Source: Jiella avicenniae
GTDB lineage: Bacteria > Pseudomonadota > Alphaproteobacteria > Rhizobiales > Rhizobiaceae
Direction: 5' to 3'
DNA: 64,000 nt
NCBI RefSeq assembly: GCF_021390325.1
Contig: NZ_JAJUWU010000025.1
Span: 50,406 to 114,405, forward strand
A program made the translations under genes and the position numbers. The notes under the pieces were generated by a model. It did no database searches and was not told the DNA's origin. It worked only from the letters and a program-made list of their open reading frames with translations. Numbering within the stretch: the stretch's first letter is position 1; every line of letters begins with the position of its first letter. Shown one piece after another: positions 52,202 through 61,875 of this stretch.

Positions 52202-53305
52202 TCAGAAGTCGAAGTCGTTGATGTCGGCCTTGGTGAACACCTTCGGCTGCCCCAAGAGCACCTGGCTCTGGTTGACGATCGGCAGTTCGCCGAGGCGGCC
52301 GGCCTTCACCGTCTTGTCGCCGGGCTTCAGCGTGCCGTCCGCCACCTGCCGCATCACCTCGACCGCCGCATAGCCGAGATCGACGGTGTTCCAGAGGATC
52401 GTCGACTGGATGCAGTCGGAGTTAATGTAGGGCTTCATGGCGTTGGGCAGCGCCAGGCCGACCACCGAGACCTTGCCGCAGAGGCCGTTCTGCTGGACCG
52501 CCTCGGCGGCGGCGGGCGTCGCGACGCTCGTCATGCCGAGAATGCCCTTCAGGTCGTCGCCATATTTGTTGATCAGCGTCTGGGCCTGGTTGAAGGACAG
52601 GATGTTGTCTTCCTGCGCCTCGACGGTTTCGAGGAACTTCAAATTGGGATGACACTTCTCGGTATAGGCCTGCATCTCGGAAATCCACCGCGCCTGGTTG
52701 GGCGTGGTGAAGGTCGAGGTGACGATGGCGAAGCTGCCCTCCTCGCCGATCTCGGAGGCGAGCTGGTCCATCATCGATTTGGCGACGCCGTTCGGCAGCG
52801 CCTGGTTGACGAACCACTGGCGGGCGTCCGCCTCGGCGTCGGCGTCGTAGCCGACGACGTTGATGCCGGCGTCGAGCGCCTTCTTCAGCACCGGCGCGAT
52901 CGCCACCGGGTCGTTGGCGGCGAACAGGATGCCGTCGACGCCGGAGGTGATGTAGTTGTCGACGAAGGTGATCTGCTCGTCGATATTGGCCCGGGTCGGC
53001 CCGTCCGTATTGACGGTGATGTTGCCGAGTTCCTTGGCCGCTTCCTGCATGCCGGACGCGGTGCTGGCGAAATAGCCGACGCCGACGAGCTTCGGGATGT
53101 CGACGACCTTCAGATCCTTGCCGTTGCGATCGGGCGCATTCGTCGGCGTGCCGCCGTTGTATTCGCCCGGCTCGGGCGCCGGCGACTCGCCGGTGCAGGC
53201 GAGCGGATTGGTCGGCTGGTCGTCGCCGCCGGTCCAGGCCGACTGGGCGAAGGCCGGCGTGGACAGCAGGCTGGCGCCGATCAGCGCCGTCAGAAGTTTC
53301 TTCAT
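52202..53305 (-). CDS. rhaS: rhamnose ABC transporter substrate-binding protein (RbsB fold)
   Basis: This 367-residue exported protein has signal peptide KKLLTALIGASLLSTPAFA and then a periplasmic-binding fold of the ribose type: VGVGYFASTASGMQEAAKELG, DGILFAANDPVAIAPVLKKAL, VVGYDADAE, LKGILGMTSVATPAAAEAV. It is expected to bind L-rhamnose in the periplasm, because every other gene of the locus points to this sugar. It is the last gene of the leftward operon, which is unusual because in Rhizobium leguminosarum rhaS is close to the regulator. Confidence 0.88.
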   Translation of the reverse strand: MKKLLTALIGASLLSTPAFAQSAWTGGDDQPTNPLACTGESPAPEPGEYNGGTPTNAPDRNGKDLKVVDIPKLVGVGYFASTASGMQEAAKELGNITVNTDGPTRANIDEQITFVDNYITSGVDGILFAANDPVAIAPVLKKALDAGINVVGYDADAEADARQWFVNQALPNGVAKSMMDQLASEIGEEGSFAIVTSTFTTPNQARWISEMQAYTEKCHPNLKFLETVEAQEDNILSFNQAQTLINKYGDDLKGILGMTSVATPAAAEAVQQNGLCGKVSVVGLALPNAMKPYINSDCIQSTILWNTVDLGYAAVEVMRQVADGTLKPGDKTVKAGRLGELPIVNQSQVLLGQPKVFTKADINDFDF

Positions 53306-53354
53306 GACAATTCCTCCTCTTGATTTGGCGCCGTCATGGCGCCCCTCCCAATTC

Positions 53355-54305
53355 TCAGTCGCTGGAAAAGCGGCTGAGAAGATTGCTGATCAGAACGGCG
53401 ACGATCAGGACCGCGCCGATGACGACGGTGGTGCCGTCGCCGCGCACGCCCGAAAGCGACAGGCCGTTCTGCAGGATCTGCATCAGGCAGAGCCCGATCA
53501 AGGTGCCGATCACCATGCCGCGGCCGCCGAAGATCGAGGTGCCGCCGAGGACGACGGCGGTGATCACTTCGAGTTCGATGCCGCTGCCCATGTCCGAGCG
53601 GGTGGTCGACACCCGCGAGACGAAGACGATCGCCGCCAGCGCCGAGATGAAGCCGGAAGCGGTGTAGATGACGAGCTTCGTCCGCTCGACCGGCAGGCCG
53701 GAGAATTCCGCCGCCGCCTCGTTGTTGCCGATGGCGTAGGTGGTCCGCCCGAAGGTGGTGAAGCGCAGGATGAAAATGCCGAGCACCGCCACGAGGGCGA
53801 ACAGCCAGAGCTGGGTCGGAATGCCGAGGAAATCGCCCCGCCCGAGCACGGCGAACCAGTCCGGATAGCCGCGCACCGAGCGCGCCTGGCTGATGCCCTC
53901 CGCCAGCCCGCGATAGAGCGCCAGCGTCGCCAGAGTGGCGATCAGCGGCGGTACGCGAAACCGGGTGACGATGAGGCCGTTGGCAAAGCCCGCCGCCGTG
54001 CCCGCGGCCAGCGACAGGCCGATCGCCGCCGGCAGCGGCAGGCCGAGATTCTGCCAGAAGACGCCGAGGAGAATGGCGCAGAGGCCGAGGATCGAGCCGA
54101 CCGAGAGATCAATGCCGCCGGTGACGATGACGAAGGTCATCGGAATGGCGATCAGCCCGACCTCGGTCATCAGCCGGGCCTGGTTGAGGAGGTTCGCCGT
54201 CGTCAGGAAGCGGTCGTTCTGCGAGGCCATGGCGAAGAGGACGACGACGAAGAGAATGCCGAGAATGGCCTCGTGGCGGATCAGGATGCGTGTCATGGAC
54301 GTCAT
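53355..54305 (-). CDS. rhamnose ABC transporter permease 1 (RbsC type)
   Basis: This 316-residue permease has eight to nine hydrophobic segments with the RbsC-type VIVTGGIDLSVGSILGLCA near residue 60 and GGTSIFGGRGMVIGTLIG near residue 260. In rhizobia the two rhamnose permeases are named RhaP and RhaQ; which is which cannot be decided here. It lies between the second permease and the binding-protein gene. Confidence 0.92.
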   Translation of the reverse strand: MTSMTRILIRHEAILGILFVVVLFAMASQNDRFLTTANLLNQARLMTEVGLIAIPMTFVIVTGGIDLSVGSILGLCAILLGVFWQNLGLPLPAAIGLSLAAGTAAGFANGLIVTRFRVPPLIATLATLALYRGLAEGISQARSVRGYPDWFAVLGRGDFLGIPTQLWLFALVAVLGIFILRFTTFGRTTYAIGNNEAAAEFSGLPVERTKLVIYTASGFISALAAIVFVSRVSTTRSDMGSGIELEVITAVVLGGTSIFGGRGMVIGTLIGLCLMQILQNGLSLSGVRGDGTTVVIGAVLIVAVLISNLLSRFSSD

Positions 54306-54320
54306 CTGCGGTCCCTCCCC

Positions 54321-55271
54321 TCAGCCCGTTCGCCTGCGGCGCGCCATGTCGGCCAGCACCGTCGCGAGGATCAGGATGCCCTGCACCGCCCGCAGCCAGT
54401 AGGCCGAGACGTTGAGGAAGATCAGCGACGAGCCGATCGCCGCAAACAGGATGGCCGCCAGCGTCGAGCCGAACACCGTGCCGACGCCGCCGAGGATCGA
54501 TACGCCGCCGACCACCGAAGCGGTGATGATGACGAGTTCGAGACCGACCGGGACCGTCGACTGGATGACCTGGAGCTGGGTGGCGAAGAGCACCGCGGCG
54601 ATGCCGCCGATGGCGCCGTGGATGGCGAAGACCTTCACCACCGTCGCCTTGTAGGAGATGCCGCTCGCCCGCGCCGCTTCCGGATTGCTGCCGACCGCGT
54701 AGACCGCGCGGCCGAAGGTCGTGTAGCGCATGAGAAAGCCGGCGAGGACGGTCATGCCGATCATGAACCAGACCGGCGAAGGCACGTTGAGAAGCCGGAA
54801 CTGGGCGAGCTGGTAGCCGGCCGGCAGGCCGCTGATCCACTGGCCGCCGGTGAAGGTGATCAGCCCGCCGGAGAGGATCGACAACATGGCGAGCGTGGCG
54901 ATGATCGACGGCACCCTGGCATAGGCGATGAGGCAGCCGACGAGCGCGTTGATCGCCGCGCCGAGGACGAGCGGGGCGAGCCAGGCCAGCCAGATCGGAT
55001 AGCCGTTGGTGACCAGCAGGCCGGAGATGACCGCGAGGACGCCGATCAGGGCGCCGATCGACACGTCGATGTTGCCGGAGATGATGACCAGCGACATGCC
55101 GATGGCGGCGACCGCGATATAGGCGTTGCCGACGAAGATCGAGGTGAGGTTGTTCTCCGACAGAAAGCGCGGATTGTAGGTTCCGACGAAGGCGAAGAGC
55201 GCCAGGATGACGACGACGAGGAGAATCTCCTGGCCGAGCGAGCCGAGGGCGTGGGTGATGCGCCGGCTCAT
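54321..55271 (-). CDS. rhamnose ABC transporter permease 2 (RbsC type)
   Basis: This 316-residue permease has the same architecture as the first: MSLVIISGNIDVSIGALIGVLA near residue 58, FTGGQWISGLP, RYTTFGRAVYAVGSNPEAARASGI and GGVSILGGVGTVFGSTLAAI. The start overlaps the ATPase stop (ATGA), and 15 bases separate it from the next permease. A much longer in-frame extension upstream belongs to the ATPase region and is rejected. Confidence 0.92.
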   Translation of the reverse strand: MSRRITHALGSLGQEILLVVVILALFAFVGTYNPRFLSENNLTSIFVGNAYIAVAAIGMSLVIISGNIDVSIGALIGVLAVISGLLVTNGYPIWLAWLAPLVLGAAINALVGCLIAYARVPSIIATLAMLSILSGGLITFTGGQWISGLPAGYQLAQFRLLNVPSPVWFMIGMTVLAGFLMRYTTFGRAVYAVGSNPEAARASGISYKATVVKVFAIHGAIGGIAAVLFATQLQVIQSTVPVGLELVIITASVVGGVSILGGVGTVFGSTLAAILFAAIGSSLIFLNVSAYWLRAVQGILILATVLADMARRRRTG

Positions 55272-56788
55272 CGGGCGGCTCCCGCCCGGGCCGGCTCGCG
55301 CCGCCCCTGCATCATCGCCGCGCCGACGGCGTCGGGCGTGGCGTCCTTGCGGTCGACGATCGCCGACAGCCGCCCCTCCCGCATGACGAGGACCCGGTCG
55401 CTCATCCCGAGCACCTCGGGCAGTTCTGAGGAGATCATCAGGATGGCAAGGCCCTTCTTGGCGAGTTCGCCCATCAGGCGGTGGATTTCGGTCTTGGCGC
55501 CGATGTCGATGCCGCGGGTCGGCTCGTCGAGGATGAGGATCTTCGGATCGGTGGCGAGCCATTTCGCCAGCACCACCTTCTGCTGGTTGCCGCCGGAGAG
55601 CTGGCCGACCCGTTGACGCGCATCCCGCGCCCGGATCGAGAACCGTTCGATCGCGTCGCTCGCGAGGTTCTGCTCGCGGCCCGTGTCGACGACCGAATAT
55701 CGCGTCAGCCGGTCGAGGATCGCCATGGAGACGTTCTCGCGCAGGGGCTGCGCGCGGACGAGGCCGTGCAGGCCGCGATCCTCGGGAACGTAGGCGATGC
55801 CGGCGTCGATCGCCTCGCGCACCGAGCCGATCTTCCGCGGCTTGCCGTCGACGAGAATTTCGCCCGACGTCGCCGGCGTCACGCCGAAGATCGTCTGGGC
55901 GAGTTCGGTGCGGCCCGAGCCGACGAGGCCGGCGATGCCGAGGATCTCGCCGGCGTGGAGATCGAAGGAGATGTCCTCGACGACGCCGGCAAGCGACACG
56001 CCGCGCAGCTCCAGCCGCGTCTCGCCGCGGGGGACGTCCTCCTTGGGAAACAGCTGGTGGATGTCGCGGCCGACCATCATCGAGACGAGCGAGGCTTCGG
56101 TCACCTCGCCGATCGGCCGCGTGCCGACCGACACGCCGTCGCGCAAGACGGTGACCCGATCGGCGATCTCGAAGATCTCGTTCATCCGGTGGGAGACGTA
56201 GACGATCGCGACGCCCTCGCTGCGCAGCCGGCGGATCACTTCCAGAAGCCGCCTCACGTCGGCTTCGGCGAGCGCCGCCGTCGGTTCGTCCATGATCAGC
56301 ACGCGGGCGTTGCGCGACAGGGCTCTGGCGATCTCGACCCGCTGGCGATCGGCGACGGACAGCCGCGAAACCTTCTGGTCGACGTCGAGATTGGGGCAGT
56401 CGAGCCGGTCGAGCAGGTCGCGGGCCTCGCGGCGCATGCGACCCCAGTCGACGAGGCCGGCGGCGGTCTTCGGCTGGTGGCCGAGAAAGACGTTTTCGGC
56501 GACGCTCAAGGCCGGAAACAGGAGCAGTTCCTGATGGACGACGATGATGCCCTCGGCCTGCGCCTCGCGCGGGCCGGCGAAGCGGCGCACCTCGCCGTCG
56601 AGACGGATCTCGCCCTCTTCGGCACGATGATCGCCGGCGGCGATGCGGATCATCGTCGACTTGCCGGCGCCGTTCTCGCCCATCAAGGCGTGGACCTCGC
56701 CCGGACGAAGGTCGAAATCGACGCCGGTCAGCACCTTCACCGGCCCGAAGGCCTTGGAGATGTTCTTCAGTTCGAGGATCGGCGTCAT
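55268..56788 (-). CDS. rhaT: rhamnose ABC transporter ATPase (RbsA type, two nucleotide-binding domains)
   Basis: This 506-residue protein has two ATPase domains. The first has Walker A GENGAGKSTMIRI, signature LSVADRQRVEIARAL and Walker B VLIMDEPTAAL. The second has the degenerate Walker A GLVGSGRTELAQTIFG and a good signature LSGGNQQKVVLAKWL with LILDEPTRGIDIG, which is the normal asymmetry of RbsA-type proteins. The start gives MTPILELKNISKAFGPVKVL. It powers the transporter formed by the two permeases that follow. Confidence 0.93.
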   Translation of the reverse strand: MTPILELKNISKAFGPVKVLTGVDFDLRPGEVHALMGENGAGKSTMIRIAAGDHRAEEGEIRLDGEVRRFAGPREAQAEGIIVVHQELLLFPALSVAENVFLGHQPKTAAGLVDWGRMRREARDLLDRLDCPNLDVDQKVSRLSVADRQRVEIARALSRNARVLIMDEPTAALAEADVRRLLEVIRRLRSEGVAIVYVSHRMNEIFEIADRVTVLRDGVSVGTRPIGEVTEASLVSMMVGRDIHQLFPKEDVPRGETRLELRGVSLAGVVEDISFDLHAGEILGIAGLVGSGRTELAQTIFGVTPATSGEILVDGKPRKIGSVREAIDAGIAYVPEDRGLHGLVRAQPLRENVSMAILDRLTRYSVVDTGREQNLASDAIERFSIRARDARQRVGQLSGGNQQKVVLAKWLATDPKILILDEPTRGIDIGAKTEIHRLMGELAKKGLAILMISSELPEVLGMSDRVLVMREGRLSAIVDRKDATPDAVGAAMMQGRREPARAGAAR

Positions 56789-56840
56789 GGCCGCCCCATC
56801 CGGCGCTCTCCGGCGCCCGATGCTCCCCCCAGATTGGCTG

Positions 56841-58283
56841 TCACCCGCTCGCTCCCCCCGATGGTTCCGGCATTTTGCGGCTCTCGTGTTCCGCCACGCG
56901 GCGCCGCCAGCTTTCCGCATAGGCCGCAAGACCCCGGATCGGCCGCCGGGGCGACGCCGTCGCTCCTTCGAGCCCCACCCCGCCGGACCGCGACGGAGCC
57001 TGGGCATCCTTTCCGCGCGCCAAAAGCGCGGCGCCGGCCGAGGTGCCCGACAGTCCCGGCTTCGCCTCCACCGGCCGTCCCGTCAGCATGGCGAGCGCAT
57101 CGCAATAGACGGCGTTGCGGCCGAACGGCCCCTCGACGATGATCGGCCCCTCGGCGCCAACGAGGTCGAGGCAGACCGAGGTCGTCAGCGCGATGGCAAG
57201 GCTCGCGGCGGCGGTGCGTTCGGATTGCGTCAAACCGGCGGGATCGACCGTCCATTCGCCCGCGCGCTCGGCGAAGGGCCCGGTCCCGCGGGCGAAGCTC
57301 GGCAGGGCCATGATGTCCCTGGCGATGACGGCTTCGGCGCTCGCATGGTCGGCGGCGCCCAGCGCCTCGCCGGCCATCGCCGAAAATTCGCGGCCGGCCA
57401 TGAAGCGTGCCGACGGCACGGGCCGGGCGAAGGCGTCGACGTTCGCCAGCGTGTCGCGGGCCGGGTCGAGCGCACCCGCTTTGCCCCCGACGGCGAAGAC
57501 GATCGCCCAGGTGCCGGTCGAAACGACCGTGAACGCGCCCTGCCGCCCGATGAGATGCGGCAGCAGCGAGGCGTTGGAATCATGGATGCCGCAAAAGACC
57601 GGAATGGGGTTCTCCCCCGGCATCGCCGCCCGGATCGCCGGCTTCAGGTCGCCGAGCCGATCGAAGGCCGAGCGCAGCGGCGCGAACTTCGCCCGCCACC
57701 CCTGCCCCTCGACGAGGGAGGAGAAGCGGCGTTCGGCCGGGCACCACAGATCGGTGTGGGCGCCGAGCTGGGTGACCTCGCAGGCCTCTTCGCCGCAGAG
57801 CTTCCACGCCCAGAACTGCGGGTAGGTGAGGATCGACGCCGCGGCGAAGCGGTCCGGGAAATGCCGCTCCAGATGGAAGAGTTGCGCCCCGACGTTCAGC
57901 CCGCCCGGCAAGGCCGGCGACTGCGTCTCGACAAAATCCGGGCGGACGGCTCGGTAGTCCGCCAGCGTCTCGGGATCGAGGGGAAATTCGTAGTCCATCA
58001 CCGGCAGCGCCAGATCGTCCCCCTCGACGAGGGCGATCGATGCGCCGTGGGTGGTGACGGAGATGGCATCGACCGGCTGCTGACGCGACAGATTTGCAAG
58101 GGAGGCGAGGACGAACTCCCAGAGGGCGTCGGTGTCGAAATGCGGATAAGGTCCGTCGTCGAGAACGCGGTTCGGCGTCGTCAGCGCCGCGACTTCGCAT
58201 TGCCGGTCGAGATCGTAGACGACGACCTTGGCGTTGGTCTTGCCGATGTCGACGACGGCGACGTTGCGGATTGCGCCTCCCAT
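56841..58283 (-). CDS. rhaK: FGGY-family sugar kinase, rhamnulokinase-type (RhaK)
   Basis: This 480-residue kinase begins VAVVDIGKTNAKVVVYDL (first phosphate-binding segment) and has FCGIHDSNASLLPHL, VVSTGTWAIVFAVGG and IIVEGPFGRNAVYCDALAMLTG, the last being the FGGY nucleotide-binding region. In rhizobia RhaK phosphorylates the ketose made by RhaI and is also needed for transport. It lies between the mutarotase and the ATPase genes with short gaps. The C-terminal 40 residues are low-complexity. Confidence 0.87.
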   Translation of the reverse strand: MGGAIRNVAVVDIGKTNAKVVVYDLDRQCEVAALTTPNRVLDDGPYPHFDTDALWEFVLASLANLSRQQPVDAISVTTHGASIALVEGDDLALPVMDYEFPLDPETLADYRAVRPDFVETQSPALPGGLNVGAQLFHLERHFPDRFAAASILTYPQFWAWKLCGEEACEVTQLGAHTDLWCPAERRFSSLVEGQGWRAKFAPLRSAFDRLGDLKPAIRAAMPGENPIPVFCGIHDSNASLLPHLIGRQGAFTVVSTGTWAIVFAVGGKAGALDPARDTLANVDAFARPVPSARFMAGREFSAMAGEALGAADHASAEAVIARDIMALPSFARGTGPFAERAGEWTVDPAGLTQSERTAAASLAIALTTSVCLDLVGAEGPIIVEGPFGRNAVYCDALAMLTGRPVEAKPGLSGTSAGAALLARGKDAQAPSRSGGVGLEGATASPRRPIRGLAAYAESWRRRVAEHESRKMPEPSGGASG

Positions 58284-58287
58284 TGCG

Positions 58288-58647
58288 TCAACCCATCCGG
58301 AACATCGGTCGAAGGGGCAGCGAAACCGGCTCGTCGTCGGCCTTCACCTCCATGATGTCGGCCATCATCGCCCACCAGCGGCGCATCACGGGATGATCCG
58401 GCAGATCGTCCATCGCGTGGTCGCGACGCCGCTCCAGGGTGGCGAAGAGTGCGTTCGTCTCGGGATCGAGGAAGATCGCATAGTCGCGAATGCCGGCCTT
58501 GCGCAGGAGATCGACGAGCTCCGGCCAGATCGCGTCGTGGCGCCGGCGATACTCCTCGGCCATTCCCGCCTGCAGACGCATGCGGAAGCCGATGCGCTCG
58601 AAGGCCTCCGCCGTCTCGCGGCCCGGCAGCGTCCCGTCACGCGACAT
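58288..58647 (-). CDS. rhaM: L-rhamnose mutarotase
   Basis: This protein of about 119 residues interconverts the alpha and beta forms of L-rhamnose. It has the family core [33 protein letters not shown] and ends [26 protein letters not shown]. RhaU is the rhizobial name for the same protein. The chosen ATG lies 11 bases inside the end of the DeoR gene; an in-frame ATG at 58695 would overlap more. Confidence 0.88.
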   Translation of the reverse strand: MSRDGTLPGRETAEAFERIGFRMRLQAGMAEEYRRRHDAIWPELVDLLRKAGIRDYAIFLDPETNALFATLERRRDHAMDDLPDHPVMRRWWAMMADIMEVKADDEPVSLPLRPMFRMG

Positions 58648-59440
58648 CGCGCTCGCTCCCTTCCTGCGAAAACTCGGCCACCAGCAGGCGCACACCGGCC
58701 GCCTCGACCATCGCCGCGTCCTTGTCGGAAATCCCCTCGTCGGTGATGAGAACGTCGGCCCGTTCGAGCGGCGCGATGATCATGCTCGACGGACGGTGGA
58801 ACTTCGAAGAATCGGCGAGAAGGACGAGTTCGTCCGCCTGGCGCATCAGCCGCTGCTCCGACTGGATGACGAGCGGATCGGTTTCGGCGATGCCGTACTG
58901 CGAGACGCCCTGCGCGCCCATGAACATCCGCCGCGCCCGAAAATGCGCGATGCCGTCGGTCTCGAAGGGAGACAGGATCAGCGCCTGGTCCCGGTAGATC
59001 GCGCCCGCCGGCAGCATCACCGTGCATTCGGAATGATCGATCAGGTGGTTGGCGATCGAGAAGGAGTTGGTCAGGATCTGCAGCCGTGCCCCGGCGACGT
59101 GATGGACCATCTGGAAGGTCGTCGTGCCACCGTTGAGGATGATGGCGTCGCCGTCCTCGCAGAGCTTTGCCGCCTCGCGGGCGATGGCCCGCTTCGGCAT
59201 TTCGTTGATCGTCCGGGCGGTCTCGAAGGGAGGGCTGGAAATCTCCCCGAAAGGCGGGGATTTCAACGCCTCGGCGCCGCCGCGCACCCGCTTGACCTTC
59301 TTCTGCAGGGCGAGCGCCGCGATGTCTCGGCGGGTCGTCGCCTCCGACGCCTCGGTCAACCGCGACAGCTCCTGCACGGTGGCGACCGAGCGGGCCTGAA
59401 CCACGGAGAGGATGATCCTCTGTCTCTCGCGTTCGTGCAT
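58637..59440 (-). CDS. rhaR: DeoR-family repressor of rhamnose catabolism
   Basis: This 267-residue regulator has an N-terminal winged helix ([41 protein letters not shown], residues about 15-60) and a C-terminal sugar-phosphate sensor domain with [23 protein letters not shown] and [10 protein letters not shown]. It heads the leftward operon and diverges from rhaD; repeats in between suit a DeoR tetramer. GGGAG lies upstream of the chosen ATG; the frame opens 57 bases earlier. A phosphorylated rhamnose intermediate is the likely inducer. Confidence 0.88.
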   Translation of the reverse strand: MHERERQRIILSVVQARSVATVQELSRLTEASEATTRRDIAALALQKKVKRVRGGAEALKSPPFGEISSPPFETARTINEMPKRAIAREAAKLCEDGDAIILNGGTTTFQMVHHVAGARLQILTNSFSIANHLIDHSECTVMLPAGAIYRDQALILSPFETDGIAHFRARRMFMGAQGVSQYGIAETDPLVIQSEQRLMRQADELVLLADSSKFHRPSSMIIAPLERADVLITDEGISDKDAAMVEAAGVRLLVAEFSQEGSERDVA

Positions 59441-59489
59441 CGTTGAAGTTTCTCCCGGCCATGGATGCTGATGGACGACGTGTCGGTTG

Positions 59490-59557
59490 TCAATCATCTT
59501 CGATCAAATTCAATCATATTGCAGTGCAACATGACTAGTCATGATCGTTTTGATTGA
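59490..59557. promoter_or_regulatory. candidate RhaR operator region
   Basis: Two direct copies of TCAATCAT (59490-59497 and 59510-59517) are spaced 20 bases apart, about two helical turns, and an inverted copy TGATTGA lies at 59551-59557. Between them is a perfect 14-base palindrome CATGACTAGTCATG (59530-59543). The region is AT-rich and lies in the shared promoter of the two rhamnose operons. Confidence 0.5.
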
Positions 59558-59714
59558 CGCTCGCGCGATTTTGGCCAATGCTGCGACCCGAACCAGCCTG
59601 CGGCCGCAGACCTTCCGGTGCGCCGCCACGCAAGGCCTGGATTATCGTCCGGACGCGCACAGCCCGTGATTTCGGCGTGGTCCGGCACCCGACGAAGCCG
59701 AAACGAGGTCGATC

Positions 59715-61826
59715 ATGCCGACAGGTCCGAAAACCAGCGGTTCCACTCTCCTCCCCTCGCTGTGGGACGACGCCCATGCAGCGACGCTCGACGTGCCGGG
59801 GCGGCTGCTCTACCGCTCGAACCTTCTCGGCGCCGACAAGCGGATCACCAATTACGGCGGCGGCAACACCTCGGCTAAGGTGACCGAGAAGGATCCGCTG
59901 ACCGGGCAGGACGTGACGGTGCTCTGGGTCAAGGGCTCCGGCGGCGACGTCGGCACGATGAAGCGCGACGGCTTCGCGACGCTCTATCAGGACAAGCTCG
60001 AAGCCCTGAAGAGCCTCTATCGCGGCGCCGAACACGAAGACGAGATGGTCGGCTATCTGCCGCACTGCACCTTCGCCCTCAATCCGCGCGCCGCATCGAT
60101 CGACACGCCACTGCACGCCTATCTGCCCTACACCCATGTCGACCACATGCACCCGGACGCGGTGATCGCGATCGCCGCGAGCGACGACAGCCGGGAGGTG
60201 ACGCGGCAGATCTGGGGCGAGGAGATCGGCTGGCTGCCCTGGCGCCGGCCGGGCTTCCAGCTCGGCCTCGACCTTTCCGCCTTCGCCCGCGAGAACCCGG
60301 ACGCCAAGGGCGTCGTCCTCGAAAGCCACGGGCTCTTCACCTGGGGCGCGACGGCGCGCGAGTGCTACGAGACGACGCTGCGGATCATCAACACCGCCAT
60401 CGCCTTCCTTGACGAAAAGACCGCCGGCGCCGCACCCTTCGGCGGCATACGGGTCGAGCCTCTCGACGCCGCCGCCCGGCGGTCGATCGCGGCAAAGCTG
60501 ATGCCCGAGATCCGCGCCCGCATCGGCAGAGACGAGCGCAAGATCGGCCATTTCGACGACGGCGACGCCGTCCTCGCCTTCGTCGGCTCGAACGACCTCG
60601 AAAAGCTCGCCCCGCTCGGCACCTCCTGCCCCGACCATTTCCTGCGCACCAAGATCCGGCCGCTGGTGCTCGATTTCGATCCGAAGGCCGGCGACGTCGA
60701 CGCCCTGATCGGCGGACTCGACGAGGCGATCGCCGCCTACCGCGCCGACTACGCCCGCTACTACGAGAGCTGCCGGCATGACGACAGCCCGGCGATGCGC
60801 GACCCGAACCCGGTGGTCTATCTGGTGCCCGGCGTCGGCATGATCACCTTCGCCAAGGACAAGGCGACGGCGCGGATCGCCGGCGAATTCTACGTCAACG
60901 CCATCAACGTCATGCGCGGCGCCGAGGCCGTCGGCACCTATCGCGGCCTGCCCGAGCAGGAGGCCTTCGACATCGAATACTGGCTGCTCGAAGAGGCCAA
61001 GCTCCAGCGCATGCCGAAGCCGAAGAGCCTCGCGGGCCGGGTGGCGCTCGTCACGGGCGGCGCCGGCGGCATCGGCAAGGCGACGGCCGAGCGTTTGATG
61101 GGCGAAGGCGCCTGCGTCGTTCTCGCCGATATCGATGCGGACGCGCTCAATGCCGCCAAGGCCGAGCTGGCAAAGCGCTTCGGCGCCGACCAGGTGCGCG
61201 ACTGCCGCTTCGATGTGACCGACGAGGCAGCGGTGGCGCAGGGGTTCGCGGATGCGGCGACGGAATTCGGCGGTCTCGACATTCTCGTCTCGAATGCCGG
61301 CATCGCCTCGGCCGCCCCGATCGAGGCGACCGAACTCGCGGTCTGGGACCGCAACATGTCGATCCTCGGCACCGGCTATTTCCTCGTCTCGCGAGAGGCG
61401 TTCCGCCTGTTCCGCCGCCAGAAGCTGGGCGGCAACGTCGTCTTCGTCGCCTCCAAGAACGGCCTTGCCGCCTCGCCGGGAGCGTCGGCCTATTGCGCCG
61501 CCAAGGCGGCAGAGATCCATCTCGCGCGCTGCCTGGCTCTGGAGGGCGCGGAAGCTGCGATCCGCGTCAACGTCGTCAATCCGGACGCGGTGCTGCGCGG
61601 CTCGAAGATCTGGTCCGGCGAATGGCGCGAACAGCGCGCGGCCTCCTCCAGGCTCGAAGTCGACCAGCTCGAGGAGCATTACCGCAACCGCTCGCTGCTC
61701 AAGCGCTCGGTCTTCCCGGAGGACATCGCGGAAGGCGTCTACTTCTTCGCCTCCGACCTTTCGGAAAAGTCGACCGGCAACATTCTGAACGTCGACGCTG
61801 GCAACGCTCAGTCTTTCACGCGCTGA
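59715..61826 (+). CDS. rhaD: bifunctional rhamnulose-1-phosphate aldolase / short-chain dehydrogenase
   Basis: This 703-residue fusion has an N-terminal class II aldolase (about residues 20-400: NYGGGNTSAKV, VKGSGGDVG, THVDHMHPDAV with metal histidines and LESHGLFTWG). A C-terminal SDR dehydrogenase follows (about 430-700: VTGGAGGIGKATAERL, SNAGIASAAPIE, ASKNGLAASPGASAYCAAKAA). The aldolase splits rhamnulose-1-phosphate to dihydroxyacetone phosphate and L-lactaldehyde and the dehydrogenase probably oxidises lactaldehyde. This is the normal alphaproteobacterial form. It opens the rightward rhamnose operon. Confidence 0.94.
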   Translation: MPTGPKTSGSTLLPSLWDDAHAATLDVPGRLLYRSNLLGADKRITNYGGGNTSAKVTEKDPLTGQDVTVLWVKGSGGDVGTMKRDGFATLYQDKLEALKSLYRGAEHEDEMVGYLPHCTFALNPRAASIDTPLHAYLPYTHVDHMHPDAVIAIAASDDSREVTRQIWGEEIGWLPWRRPGFQLGLDLSAFARENPDAKGVVLESHGLFTWGATARECYETTLRIINTAIAFLDEKTAGAAPFGGIRVEPLDAAARRSIAAKLMPEIRARIGRDERKIGHFDDGDAVLAFVGSNDLEKLAPLGTSCPDHFLRTKIRPLVLDFDPKAGDVDALIGGLDEAIAAYRADYARYYESCRHDDSPAMRDPNPVVYLVPGVGMITFAKDKATARIAGEFYVNAINVMRGAEAVGTYRGLPEQEAFDIEYWLLEEAKLQRMPKPKSLAGRVALVTGGAGGIGKATAERLMGEGACVVLADIDADALNAAKAELAKRFGADQVRDCRFDVTDEAAVAQGFADAATEFGGLDILVSNAGIASAAPIEATELAVWDRNMSILGTGYFLVSREAFRLFRRQKLGGNVVFVASKNGLAASPGASAYCAAKAAEIHLARCLALEGAEAAIRVNVVNPDAVLRGSKIWSGEWREQRAASSRLEVDQLEEHYRNRSLLKRSVFPEDIAEGVYFFASDLSEKSTGNILNVDAGNAQSFTR

Positions 61827-61875
61827 GCCTGCCGCGCACCGTAACGTCACCGGGCCAATCTGGGAGGAGACGGCC

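Noticed and set aside
53097..55616. 839-codon rightward open frame across the rhamnose permeases
   Set aside because: Arg/Asp/Gly-rich low-complexity product opposite well-supported transporter genes.
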